Positions 6,757 through 15,398 of a stretch of DNA of 25,162 nt are shown here, piece after piece. A program made the translations under genes and the position numbers. The stretch is from CAZRIZ01 sp964600285. Its GTDB lineage: Bacteria > Patescibacteriota > Saccharimonadia > Saccharimonadales > Saccharimonadaceae. The notes below the pieces were generated by a model. It was not told where the DNA came from, did no database searches, and saw nothing but the letters and a program-made list of their open reading frames with translations. Numbering within the stretch: the first letter of the stretch is position 1; each line of letters begins with the position of its first letter. Location: positions 1 to 25,162 of the forward strand of contig CAZRIZ010000013.1 of assembly GCA_964600285.1 (NCBI GenBank), read 5' to 3'.

Positions 6757-7941
6757 ATGAACGAAGGTGTTGAGCGGCTACTTAATGAGTCAACCGGTGG
6801 GTCACCCAATAGCTACATTTCCCACGAAATTCTTGATTTAAAAAATGTCCCCGATCAGCGTAGGCTCGAAGAACTTCATGAATCAGGGCGTATAAAAGAG
6901 GTTATAAACCCTATCGCTACAATAGCCCTGAGCTTGTTCGAAGCCTATCATCCAGAGTATAAGGGTGATGTGGGTAAGACTGAGGAATATATTAATGATC
7001 GTAGATTTTCTGGTTATGAGTATGGAAAGTGGGTGTTCTATCAGAACGGAGACCTGGTAAGATTTCCCGAACCAGAAGAGTACCGCTTTGTTAGGACTAG
7101 CCGCTATCGAGATTTAATCACGGAAGAAGAGCAAAATAAGTTAAATATGGGCAGGGCTGCTGTGTTCGGTATGAGTGTTGGCGGTAATATTGTCGGTGCG
7201 CTAGTTCGAAGCGGGCTCGTAAGCGCAATAGCCATTGGCGATATGGACGAGGTGAGTATTGCTAATATAGGTAGAACCCAGTTTAACATGGACGATGTTG
7301 GTGCTAGTAAAGTTGATGTCGTTGCTAAAACTATTGGCAGGATTGATCCGTTCGTAGAGCAAAGGCATTTTCGTGAAGGGTTTAATAAGAGTATGGCTCA
7401 AGAGCTGAAGGAGTTTTCTCCTCAAGTGCTAATCGATGAGGTCGATGATATGGTTGCTTCAGCTGAAATGAGGATTTTTTGTAGGGAGAATTCATTACCG
7501 TACGTGACCGCTAGCGATGTTGACAGAAGCCCAGTAATAGAGATATGTCGTCACGACCTTGCCCCTACTGGTCTTTACGCACGAGGTGTAAAAGATGACT
7601 TTGCCGAAAGGCTCATGAGCGGTTCTATGACGGAAGCTGAACATACCGCGGCCTTCGCAAAGACCATAGGTGCTCTTAACTTAACACCGAAGCTAGTCGA
7701 GTCTAGTCTTCAGATTGGCGAGACTATAGCGGGATTTCCTCAGCTACACAGCACATCAATCAAGTCGGCTGGAGAGGTTGAGGACGTAGTCAGAAACATA
7801 ATGCTGGGCAAAAATCAAAACACAAAGACTGGTCGGTATAGAGTGGACACCCATCCTAGGTTAAAGCAAGACATTTGCTTCTCTGATTGGGTCGATATGA
7901 TGAGGAAATATATAAAACACACCTTCCGTCAAGAACACTAG
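6757..7941 (+). CDS. E1/ThiF/MccB-like adenylyltransferase
   Basis: A 394-residue protein with a central Rossmann-type E1-like domain. Its glycine-rich ATP loop is FGMSVGGN (137-144), followed by RSGLVSAIAIGDMDEV with Asp162/Asp164 and the family pattern IANIGRTQF (Arg173, Gln175) and Lys185. It acts by adenylating a C-terminal carboxylate with ATP. No CxxC zinc pairs are seen, unlike ThiF/MoeB. Residues 1-130 are a separate N-terminal domain with no match I can name; residues 280-394 are a helical tail. ATG 6757, one base after the upstream stop, is chosen over GTG 6742, which lies inside the previous gene. No ubiquitin-like or ThiS-like partner is encoded nearby, so the substrate could be a peptide or small molecule made or acylated by the LuxI-like partner; this is inference. 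Confidence 0.8.
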   Translation: MNEGVERLLNESTGGSPNSYISHEILDLKNVPDQRRLEELHESGRIKEVINPIATIALSLFEAYHPEYKGDVGKTEEYINDRRFSGYEYGKWVFYQNGDLVRFPEPEEYRFVRTSRYRDLITEEEQNKLNMGRAAVFGMSVGGNIVGALVRSGLVSAIAIGDMDEVSIANIGRTQFNMDDVGASKVDVVAKTIGRIDPFVEQRHFREGFNKSMAQELKEFSPQVLIDEVDDMVASAEMRIFCRENSLPYVTASDVDRSPVIEICRHDLAPTGLYARGVKDDFAERLMSGSMTEAEHTAAFAKTIGALNLTPKLVESSLQIGETIAGFPQLHSTSIKSAGEVEDVVRNIMLGKNQNTKTGRYRVDTHPRLKQDICFSDWVDMMRKYIKHTFRQEH

Positions 7942-7960
7942 CATAAAACTTCAATTAGTC

Positions 7961-7966
7961 TATAAT
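7961..7966 (+). promoter_or_regulatory. -10 element for a leaderless histidine kinase mRNA
   Basis: A consensus TATAAT sits 7 nt before the GTG start at 7974, with no Shine-Dalgarno site between. The -35 region (CTAGCA at 7938-7943) is weak. Confidence 0.55.
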
Positions 7967-7973
7967 TACGTTA

Positions 7974-10127
7974 GTGCCTATTGAAGCATATATCATTATA
8001 GACTCTATCACGACAATCTCATTGATTGTCTTAATGATTATGGCCTTGTCCAATGGTGGTCATAAGCTGGTTGCTAATCGGGTATACGCTATGTTCTCTG
8101 TTGTTGTTGCAATGTGGATTTTTTCAACTCACCTAAGTAATAATTTAGATATTTCGTATAAAGTGGCCAAAGTTTTACATTGGATAGTATTTGGATCAAG
8201 CTTTGCTGTGTCAATACTACTCATGAAGATGGTTGCTTACATATCAAAATCACCTAAAGACGAGAGAACTGTTAGTCGACTTGGGTGGATTATGTGGCCT
8301 TGGGTGCTTATCAGTATGACGCCATTGGTCGTAAAGGATATAGCGCCTCAAGAGCAGACGTATGGGGTAATATTCGGTCCGCTAGTTTGGGTCTACGGCG
8401 CTTTAGTGATATTTAACATATGCTTTAGTTTATTTATTATAGGTAAGGGGATAATAACTCGCCAAGATATTGTTAGGAAGCGTTTGATGACTGTAGGAGG
8501 TTCTCTGCTAGTAGCCGCTCCTTTGACGGTTATTTTTCAATTCATTCTTCCTGCAACAACGGGAGAGTTTGTATTTAGTCAGTTCGGTATGATTCCAATT
8601 TTTATCTTTGCCGTAGCTTTATATTATACGGTAGTTCGACATCAACTGTTTGATATCAAATTGGTGGCTATGCGCACTGTCGGTTATTCACTAACGATAG
8701 TAACCATGGCTGGAATTTATGTAGGGTTAGCCTATGCTGTTTCGTTGGTGTTCTTTAGAGGGCAAATTGTTGATGGCGTCAGCTTTAGCCCACTCAATAT
8801 AGCTTTGGCACTTGTGCTAGCTTTTGTTTTTCAGCCAATTAAGCGGTTCTTTGATAAGGTTACGAACAAACTGTTCTACAGAGGCGAGTATAATCGTGAT
8901 ACTTTCTTTAAGGAGTTTGGGAGGATTCTTTCACACGATACAGACTTGAAGTTATTATTACGCCAGGCGGGTGAATATTTGGAGACTCACTTAAAAGCCG
9001 ATAGCGTCTTTTTTGCGCTGTCTGATCTGGGGATCTACGCTAATGGCCACAGTAAGTCCATCACGATGACCTATGCTGACGTCGAGGAAATAGAAAAACA
9101 TTACAAGAATTCAACATCAGACCATGAATCAATAGAGTTAGATTCGGTGGATAATCAGGCGATTAAAGAAATCATGCTTCGTCATAATGTCCATATTATT
9201 TTGCCGTTGATATCAAAAAATCGAATTTTAGGATTTTTGTTTTTGGGAGAGCACAAGGCGCGTGGCTACTCAAGACGCGACATTACGGTTTTGGAGTCAA
9301 TTGTCAACGAGTTGACGATTGCTATTCAGAACTCGATCTCGGTGGAAGAAATTCGTGAATTAAATGCCACTTTGCAACAAAGTATTAATGAGGCTACTAA
9401 AGAGCTGCGGACTAAAAATCGCCAGTTACGAAAATTAGACGAGGTTAAGGATGAGTTTCTATCAATCGCTTCTCACCAGCTACGCACACCACTTACTAGC
9501 ATAAAGGGCTATGTCGATATGTTGCTTGAGGGTGATTTTGGTGAGATTTCAAAGCGTCAGCGCGAGGTTTTGGACGATGTCTTTTCGTCTAGTGAGCGTA
9601 TGGTGCAGCTTATTAACGACTTTCTTAATGTCTCAAGAATCCAAACAGGTAAATTTATATTAGAGCTTCGCCCAACCGATTTAATAGAAATGGTTCAAAA
9701 GGAAGTCAGGTTGATGGCTTCGTCGCTGGAGCAGCGTAATTTGCAGATTGATTTAAGTCATGACAAGGTTATTCCGCCATTAAATATAGATCCCGACAAG
9801 TTGCGCCAAGTAATCGTTAATATGATTGATAACGCCGTTTATTATTCTAAGCCTAATACGGTAATCAAAATTGCCTTAAAGCAGGTCGACAAGCATATAG
9901 TGTTCACAGTTACTGACACCGGCATCGGTGTACCGGCGAAAGAACAAGCGCATTTGTTTGGCAAGTTTTTCCGTGCTAGCAACGCTCGCAAGCGTCGTCC
10001 CGACGGTACTGGCGTGGGGCTTTATCTATCAAAAAAAATTGTCAGCGATCATGGCGGCGAAGTAATCTTCAAATCAACTGAAGGCAAGGGTAGCACGTTT
10101 GGTTTTCGTCTACCCATAAAGTCTTAG
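7974..10127 (+). CDS. Membrane sensor histidine kinase: 7TM-type N-terminus, GAF, HisKA, HATPase
   Basis: This 717-residue kinase starts with about eight hydrophobic segments: seven within roughly 8-225 (the histidine-kinase N-terminal 7TM pattern) and more at about 240-285. A GAF-like domain follows (about 310-455), then a short coiled coil (455-495) and the phosphoacceptor motif SIASHQLRTPLTS with His501. The ATPase domain has the N box (NMIDNAVYYS, 616-625), DTGIG (648-652) and GTGVGL (678-683). It should autophosphorylate and pass phosphate to a response regulator; none is encoded in the window. The start is GTG 7974, directly behind a TATAAT with no ribosome-binding site, so the mRNA is probably leaderless. 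It lies 32 nt after the E1-like gene, and 7TM sensor modules often detect hydrophobic or peptide ligands, which makes it a candidate receptor for the product of the two genes before it (inference). Confidence 0.92.
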   Translation: MPIEAYIIIDSITTISLIVLMIMALSNGGHKLVANRVYAMFSVVVAMWIFSTHLSNNLDISYKVAKVLHWIVFGSSFAVSILLMKMVAYISKSPKDERTVSRLGWIMWPWVLISMTPLVVKDIAPQEQTYGVIFGPLVWVYGALVIFNICFSLFIIGKGIITRQDIVRKRLMTVGGSLLVAAPLTVIFQFILPATTGEFVFSQFGMIPIFIFAVALYYTVVRHQLFDIKLVAMRTVGYSLTIVTMAGIYVGLAYAVSLVFFRGQIVDGVSFSPLNIALALVLAFVFQPIKRFFDKVTNKLFYRGEYNRDTFFKEFGRILSHDTDLKLLLRQAGEYLETHLKADSVFFALSDLGIYANGHSKSITMTYADVEEIEKHYKNSTSDHESIELDSVDNQAIKEIMLRHNVHIILPLISKNRILGFLFLGEHKARGYSRRDITVLESIVNELTIAIQNSISVEEIRELNATLQQSINEATKELRTKNRQLRKLDEVKDEFLSIASHQLRTPLTSIKGYVDMLLEGDFGEISKRQREVLDDVFSSSERMVQLINDFLNVSRIQTGKFILELRPTDLIEMVQKEVRLMASSLEQRNLQIDLSHDKVIPPLNIDPDKLRQVIVNMIDNAVYYSKPNTVIKIALKQVDKHIVFTVTDTGIGVPAKEQAHLFGKFFRASNARKRRPDGTGVGLYLSKKIVSDHGGEVIFKSTEGKGSTFGFRLPIKS

Positions 10128-10159
10128 CTCTAACTATTTAAGCTTAACCATTTATAGTG

Positions 10160-10165
10160 TAGAAT
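10160..10165 (+). promoter_or_regulatory. -10 element for a leaderless PRTase-like mRNA
   Basis: TAGAAT lies 8 nt before ATG 10174. The -35 position (TTTAAG, 10137-10142, 17-bp spacer) is poor. No Shine-Dalgarno sequence is present. Confidence 0.4.
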
Positions 10166-10173
10166 AGTTGTAT

Positions 10174-10827
10174 ATGTATTATCCAAATCGGATAGAGTTG
10201 GGGAAGTCGCTGTCGGTGCGCTTAGCGGACCTAAAAGGACAAGAAGCCGTGATTGTGGCTCTCAAGGAGTCTTCTATTAGCGCTTGTATTGGCTTGGCGT
10301 CTGAAATTAACGCTTGGATTTACCCAATGTTGACTGAAAAGGTTTATGTTAAGGGTGATCCACGAGTTATGGGTACTATAAACGCTGATGGTGTTTTTTG
10401 TTGGAACCCTAGTTTCACTAGACCTGATCAGGAGTGGATAACAATGCAGTTCTTTGGCATGTTAGAAGAGGCTAAGCGTATGGCTTTTTCTAAAATTAAT
10501 AGAGTCATGGACGAATACCGTGATTTTGATAAAACAATGTTAAGCGGTCGAAAAATAATTTTAGCTGGCGATATCGTTCGTGATCGTCTAGAAATAGCGG
10601 CGGCTATGGAGTTACTAAAAGATGTTGTTTATGAAGCACTATACACAGCTGGAGGTAATGTTGATTCAAATGTTTTTAATGAAGTAAGAAGCGTTGTTGA
10701 TCGCACGGAGTTTCTGGATGTGATGAGTAATATGTTTAACGACGACCACTACTTTGAGGAGCAATCGGCCTATTCCACCGAGGAAAATAAATTATTAATG
10801 CTAAATATAGCGCAATATTGGAAGTAA
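10174..10827 (+). CDS. Phosphoribosyltransferase-fold protein with degraded PRPP loop
   Basis: A 217-residue protein laid out like the predicted phosphoribosyltransferases of the 'GAxxxDG' type. It opens with a PNRIELGKSL-like segment, has a strand-turn resembling the family's prolyl-rich hinge (EKVYVKGDPRVMGTINADGVFCWN, in two parts), a helical middle, and the segment GRKIILAGDIVRDRLEIAAA where the PRPP loop (usually DDxxxTG) should be. There the key Asp-Asp/Thr-Gly residues are not conserved; only one Asp remains. It therefore probably keeps the fold but not ordinary PRPP catalysis. ATG 10174 is preferred over TTG 10168 because of the -10 spacing. The MoxR gene starts 8 nt after its stop, so read-through into that operon is likely. 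Family assignment is moderately sure; function is unknown. Confidence 0.6.
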   Translation: MYYPNRIELGKSLSVRLADLKGQEAVIVALKESSISACIGLASEINAWIYPMLTEKVYVKGDPRVMGTINADGVFCWNPSFTRPDQEWITMQFFGMLEEAKRMAFSKINRVMDEYRDFDKTMLSGRKIILAGDIVRDRLEIAAAMELLKDVVYEALYTAGGNVDSNVFNEVRSVVDRTEFLDVMSNMFNDDHYFEEQSAYSTEENKLLMLNIAQYWK

Positions 10828-10835
10828 AGGAGAAT

Positions 10836-12020
10836 ATGGAAAACTACCAAAATCAGAATAGTCAACCTAACGTCGTTGGTTCGGAGCCAATTCCGCCAAC
10901 GGCCAGCCCACATAGCCAACCTAACGTCGTTAGTCTAGAGTCAGCTCCACCAATGGCTAACCCACCAATAGCTAATGTTCAGCCTGTTGCGACGGTTGAG
11001 ACGCCAGTTAATTTTCAAACAACCAATAGTCGCATAACAGATGCCGACCTAAGCGAAGTTAACCAATCGATCAGGAAAGTTTCCGAGGCTTTTAGTTCGC
11101 GTATTGTTGGGCAGGATAATCTAAGGCTGGCGCTTCTTGTATCTATCTTAACGGGTGGACACGTTCTGCTTGAGAGTGTTCCTGGTCTGTCTAAAACCAC
11201 TGCGGTTCAGGTTTTGGCTAGTAGCGTGAAGGGGTCTTTTAAACGAATCCAATGTACGCCTGATTTGTTGCCAAGTGACGTTATAGGCACGCAAATTTAT
11301 GATTCAGCCAGGGGAACATTTAAGACGGAGTTGGGCCCAGTTCATGCCAATTTTATACTACTAGATGAAATTAACCGCTCTAGCGCTAAGACCCAAAGTG
11401 CAATGCTTGAGGCGATGCAAGAAAAACAGACCAGTATCGGTGGAGTCATACACCAGTTACCAAAGCCGTTTATTGTGTTAGCAACTCAAAATCCAATTGA
11501 ACAAGAGGGGACTTACGAGCTTCCAGAGGCTCAGCTAGACAGGTTCTTACTGAAAGAAGTTCTTACTTACCCAGATCAGAACGAAGAGCTAGAAATCTTA
11601 AAGCGAATTGACGCTGGCATCCTTGGCGATGTCGCCAAGACTGATGATCTGCCAACCATAGAATTAGATATGGTTATTAGAATGCAGGAAATTGCCAAGA
11701 TGGTCTACATTGACGAATCTATCAAACAATATATTGTTCGTTTAACTGACGCAACTCGTAACCCCGCCAAATATATTCCAGCTGACATTGCTCGTTATGT
11801 GCAATATGGTGCCAGCCCACGTGCTAGTATTGCTTTCCAGAAAGTAGCCAAGGCAGTCGCTTTGATTAACGGTCGCAATTATGTTATTCCAGAAGATGTT
11901 AAGGCGATGCGACACAGTATTTTGCGTCATAGGTTGATACTAAACTTTGAAGCTATTGCTGACCAAGTTCATCCAGAGGGTATAATTGAAGCCATCTTTG
12001 GCGCCATAACTACACCATAA
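10836..12020 (+). CDS. MoxR-family AAA+ ATPase
   Basis: MoxR ATPases act as chaperones or remodelling machines for VWA-domain partners, which follow here. The 394-residue protein has a Pro/Gln/Asn-rich N-terminal tail (1-65) with a two-copy 18-residue repeat, then the AAA+ core: Walker A ESVPGLSKT (113-121), GTFKTELGPVHAN (160-172), Walker B ILLDEI (174-179), sensor 1 ATQNP (216-220) and ELPEAQLDRFLL (228-239). The second domain contains ASPRAS and the usual helical lid. ATG 10836 follows AAAGGAG (10826-10832). MoxR proteins usually lack such a tail, so that part is an odd extension, perhaps a tether to membrane partners. It heads a run of six genes to 16165. Confidence 0.95.
   Translation: MENYQNQNSQPNVVGSEPIPPTASPHSQPNVVSLESAPPMANPPIANVQPVATVETPVNFQTTNSRITDADLSEVNQSIRKVSEAFSSRIVGQDNLRLALLVSILTGGHVLLESVPGLSKTTAVQVLASSVKGSFKRIQCTPDLLPSDVIGTQIYDSARGTFKTELGPVHANFILLDEINRSSAKTQSAMLEAMQEKQTSIGGVIHQLPKPFIVLATQNPIEQEGTYELPEAQLDRFLLKEVLTYPDQNEELEILKRIDAGILGDVAKTDDLPTIELDMVIRMQEIAKMVYIDESIKQYIVRLTDATRNPAKYIPADIARYVQYGASPRASIAFQKVAKAVALINGRNYVIPEDVKAMRHSILRHRLILNFEAIADQVHPEGIIEAIFGAITTP
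10860..10967 (+). repeat. Two-copy 54-bp tandem repeat in the MoxR N-terminal tail
   Basis: Copies start at 10860 and 10914. Both begin with the codons for SQPNVV and continue with a Pro/Ala/Glu-rich stretch (18 residues each). The first 20 bases are nearly identical and the rest has drifted, mostly keeping the reading frame. Confidence 0.8.
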
Positions 12021-12039
12021 GTCAGGATAAGCTTTTGTA

Positions 12040-12918
12040 ATGCCTAGCCTTTTAGTCGAAGTTAAATCAAAAATGCACCTATACGCTCATGAGCGAGTTC
12101 GTAGTCTATTAGAGGGCGAATATGGTTCGGTGCTAAAAGGGCGAAGTATCGATTTCGAGGACTTGCGTGAGTATGTGCTGGGCGATGATGCAAAAGATAT
12201 TGATTGGAAGGCGACGGCTCGCAACGGGTCGGTATTAGTGAAGCGCTACGTGGCAATTCGTAAACACAACATCCTACTAGTAGTCAATACGGGTAAGAGC
12301 ATGGCCGCGCTAGCTCCCGGCGGTGAAACTAAACGTGATTTGGCGGTTTTTGCTAGTGGCGTAATTGCCAGTTTAGCACTGAACCATGGTGACTTGGTGG
12401 GCATGATGGCCGGTGACGAGCGGTCAAACTACTATTTGCCACTGAAGAGCGGCAAACCACATGTCGAGCAACTTTTACAGTATATTTACACTCACACTTC
12501 CTTGCAGTCGTCCAATAGTAAGTTGGTTCACCAGCTAGATTATGTCGCACGGAGCTTCCGTCGCAAGGCGTTTTTAATAGTAATAAGCGACGATGACCAG
12601 ATTACGCCAGAAATAAACCAATTGTTGCGTCGTTTACGAGCACAGCATGAAATACTATGGTTGTCTCTGGCTAGCGCTAGTGGGCTACAACCTAGCGCAG
12701 TTTATGATATAGATGACAAAGCTGTTCTCCCCTACTTTTTACGCTCAAACAAGCTAGTCAAAGAAGCTTGGGACAAGCAGACGGCTTTAGATAGCGGTGA
12801 ATTTGACAAAAAACTTAGTAGGTTGGGCATATTTGCGGAATCAATTTCTAACGAGCCTGAAGTGGTTGGTCAGATTTTTCGTTTATTAGAAAGGCAAAAG
12901 CATGCACGTCGACGTTAA
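12040..12918 (+). CDS. DUF58 / VWA-like protein of the MoxR cluster
   Basis: This 292-residue protein carries the DUF58 core: GRSIDFEDLREYVLGDD (34-50) followed by DIDWKATARNGSVLVKRY (53-70), the strongest signature of the family. A VWA-like fold follows; its MIDAS-type motif reads VVNTGKSM (about 82-89) with Asn in place of the usual first Asp. No TM helix is seen, so it is cytosolic or peripheral. DUF58 proteins sit next to MoxR in most genomes and are thought to be its direct partner. It starts 19 nt after MoxR with only a weak upstream AGGA, and its end overlaps the next gene by 17 nt, which suggests translational coupling. Confidence 0.92.
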   Translation: MPSLLVEVKSKMHLYAHERVRSLLEGEYGSVLKGRSIDFEDLREYVLGDDAKDIDWKATARNGSVLVKRYVAIRKHNILLVVNTGKSMAALAPGGETKRDLAVFASGVIASLALNHGDLVGMMAGDERSNYYLPLKSGKPHVEQLLQYIYTHTSLQSSNSKLVHQLDYVARSFRRKAFLIVISDDDQITPEINQLLRRLRAQHEILWLSLASASGLQPSAVYDIDDKAVLPYFLRSNKLVKEAWDKQTALDSGEFDKKLSRLGIFAESISNEPEVVGQIFRLLERQKHARRR

Positions 12919-13381
12919 TTTATATCCTAACCAAAATTATCACTGGCGCTGGCTGGTTATCGGATTGATTTTACTTGGACTGCTATTGGCTTGGTATGGG
13001 TTAGTTATTTGGCTGACTCGCAAGAAAAAACCAAAAATACTGGCCAACTCCAAGCCGCCGGTCTATGCTAAGCCTGATTTGCCGGCACTGAAGCAAAAAT
13101 ATTTAACCTTAATCGGCGGGGCGGAGCAGCAATATAATAATGGAGAAGTGGGTTTGCGGTTATTGCATCAACAACTGAGTTATTTACTGAGACTGTTTGT
13201 CTATGAGCTCAAGGGATCTCGTATCGATACGTTTACTTTGACTGATTTACAGAAGTCTCGGTACCAGCAATTAGCAAAAACTATCGAGCGATATTATTTA
13301 CCAGAATTTTTAGAAATTGAGCAAGGCGACGCCGTTGAAGCGATCAAGTTGGCCAGAAGGGTTATAAACGAATGGGCCTAA
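12902..13381 (+). CDS. Small membrane protein of the MoxR cluster (DUF4381-like)
   Basis: A 159-residue protein with one TM helix (about 14-38) followed by a basic stop-transfer stretch RKKKPK and a helical cytosolic domain (65-159). Position and shape match the DUF4381-type proteins found between DUF58 and VWA genes in MoxR clusters. Assignment by context is firmer than by sequence. It overlaps the upstream gene by 17 nt and the downstream gene by 10 nt. Confidence 0.7.
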   Translation: MHVDVNLYPNQNYHWRWLVIGLILLGLLLAWYGLVIWLTRKKKPKILANSKPPVYAKPDLPALKQKYLTLIGGAEQQYNNGEVGLRLLHQQLSYLLRLFVYELKGSRIDTFTLTDLQKSRYQQLAKTIERYYLPEFLEIEQGDAVEAIKLARRVINEWA

Positions 13382-14373
13382 AATTTTGGTGGCTTAGTTT
13401 GCTGGTCTTGGTGGCTACGGTGCTGTGGTTAACTTTTGGTGATCGAATAAAGTTAAACAGAAAAAAGAAGCCTGTTGAAAAACGCCAGCCGATTTCGCAC
13501 ACGCGACGCTTGCGTGAATTACCGGAATATCAAGGTTTGCTGGGAAAGTATCGCAAAATTGTTCTGGCTTGTTTAGTACTAGTCGGGGCGACTTGGTTGG
13601 GGTCCGTAGTCTTAGTTGGTCGCCCAGTTAAGACAGATGTTGTTTACCCACAAGTTTACAATCGCGATATTGTTTTGTGTCTTGACGTTTCTGGATCGAT
13701 GCACGAAGTTGTGGCTGAGTCTTTAGACACGTTTGCTAGTTTAACTAAAGGCTTTGATGGACAAAGAATAGCGTTATCATTATTTAATAGTTCTTCAGTA
13801 ACGATGTTCCCACTGACTAACGATTACGAGTTGGCATCAGATCTTTTGGGCGATTTTGCGAGACGAGCTCGATCTGACAAAGAGCGCCTAGGGTTTTTAC
13901 TTGATGGCACGATGGAGGGTTCTGGAGCATCGCTTATTGCTGATGGCTTAGTCTCTTGTTTACAGAGATTTGACCAGCTAGAGTCTGAGCGTTCACGGTC
14001 GGTGATACTCATAACTGATAACTATGCTAGCAAGGGGATTGTAGAATGGGATCAAGCGATTGATCTGGCTAAAAACCTTAAGATTAGGCTTTATGGCATC
14101 AACCCTTATGATTCCACTACTGCCACGAGTCGTTATATACCTGAGCAAATTCGAAGTTTTCGTCAAGGCACTATAGATACTGGTGGAGACTACTATAAAA
14201 TTGACGATACGATGGCGGTAGGAGCAATTATTGAAAAGATAAACCAACAAGACGCCGCTTTGTCTCAAGGCTTGCCTCAGTTAATGGTGGTTGATCGACC
14301 GCTGGTCCTAATAATCATAATCACAGTTTTGGTCATAGCATATCTAGCGCTAGCTTGGAGGTTTAGACTATGA
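13372..14373 (+). CDS. VWA-domain membrane protein, BatA-like
   Basis: A 333-residue protein with TM helices at about 5-22 and 64-83, a VWA domain (about 98-290) and a last TM helix (about 308-328), the BatA layout. The MIDAS is intact: CLDVSGSM with Asp105, Ser107 and Ser109, backed by RSVILITDN downstream. VWA domains bind ligands through a metal ion; in Bat-type clusters they are proposed to form envelope complexes assembled by MoxR. AGAAGG (13355-13360) precedes the ATG at a slightly long spacing. Its TGA overlaps the next ATG (ATGA), so the two are coupled. Confidence 0.9.
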   Translation: MGLKFWWLSLLVLVATVLWLTFGDRIKLNRKKKPVEKRQPISHTRRLRELPEYQGLLGKYRKIVLACLVLVGATWLGSVVLVGRPVKTDVVYPQVYNRDIVLCLDVSGSMHEVVAESLDTFASLTKGFDGQRIALSLFNSSSVTMFPLTNDYELASDLLGDFARRARSDKERLGFLLDGTMEGSGASLIADGLVSCLQRFDQLESERSRSVILITDNYASKGIVEWDQAIDLAKNLKIRLYGINPYDSTTATSRYIPEQIRSFRQGTIDTGGDYYKIDDTMAVGAIIEKINQQDAALSQGLPQLMVVDRPLVLIIIITVLVIAYLALAWRFRL

Positions 14374-15398
14374 GATTAACTTTCAACCCAATAGTTAACT
14401 GGATAGTGCTTCTGGTGGCGTCGGTTTTAATGGTGGGCGGACTAATAGCGATAATTGTCTATCTGACCAAGACAAAATCGCAAAATATAGGCAGGTGGTA
14501 TCGACGTTTAGCTATAGTCATTCTTTTGGTATTGTCGTCTTTTCGACCTAGTTTTTATAGCATGCCAACAGACCAGGCTTTTAGTAATGTTGATGTCTAC
14601 TTCTTGGTAGACACTACTATTAGCATGATGGCGGAAGATCACGCTGGGTCGACTAGGCTTGAGGGGGCAATATCTGACGTTGAGGAACTAATGAAGTATT
14701 TTGTTGGTGCAAGATTTAGTGTTTTGAACTTTGATAATGTTGTTAGCTCTAATTTGCCGTTAACGACTGACGCTTCTGCGGCTAAAACTAGCTTGGCAGT
14801 AGCGTTCGTCCCAGACCGTTACAAGGCCAAGGGTAGCGATATTGGCTTGCCCGCTGATACATTGGTGGAAATTTTAGATAAGCAGATAAAGTCAAATCCT
14901 GATCGTAGTCGGATAGTTTTCTATCTGGGCGATGGAGAGAATACGGGAAAGACTCAAACTTCAATGGAGCCAATCAAGCGATTAATTGATGGTGGGGCAG
15001 TCTTGGGTTACGGCACTGAGCAGGGTGGACAAATGATTGATCAGTGGAATGCATATCGGGTGGAATATTATGACTGGACCACGGTAGAGCGAGACAAATA
15101 TATCATGGCCACTTACGATGAGCCGGCTGTATCTAAGATGGATTATGACAACTTGAGATTAATTGCTGATCAAATGGGTCTCAATGCGTTCCGTCGTACT
15201 GATGGTGGTGACTTAAAAGATGTCGCCAGCACTATTAAGGTAACTGGCTACCTGCCATCTGGCAAAGAAGGCTCTAGCGTCGCAGATTTATATTGGGTGC
15301 TCATATTAGTAGTGATTTGTTTATTAGTTTGGGACTGGCAGGTTTTGTTGCTACATTATCAGAAAATCACTCAGCTGGCAGGAGGTAAAAAATCATGA
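14370..15398 (+). CDS. Second VWA-domain membrane protein, BatB-like, with altered MIDAS
   Basis: A 342-residue paralogue of the preceding VWA protein. TM helices lie at about 11-33 and 45-58, the VWA domain at about 74-290 and a last TM helix at about 308-328. The MIDAS reads VDTTISM (Asp81, Thr83, Ser85): Thr replaces the first Ser of DxSxS, so metal binding may be changed. IVFYLGDGENTGK is the second conserved strand. ATGA overlaps join it to the genes on both sides. Confidence 0.88.
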   Translation: MRLTFNPIVNWIVLLVASVLMVGGLIAIIVYLTKTKSQNIGRWYRRLAIVILLVLSSFRPSFYSMPTDQAFSNVDVYFLVDTTISMMAEDHAGSTRLEGAISDVEELMKYFVGARFSVLNFDNVVSSNLPLTTDASAAKTSLAVAFVPDRYKAKGSDIGLPADTLVEILDKQIKSNPDRSRIVFYLGDGENTGKTQTSMEPIKRLIDGGAVLGYGTEQGGQMIDQWNAYRVEYYDWTTVERDKYIMATYDEPAVSKMDYDNLRLIADQMGLNAFRRTDGGDLKDVASTIKVTGYLPSGKEGSSVADLYWVLILVVICLLVWDWQVLLLHYQKITQLAGGKKS

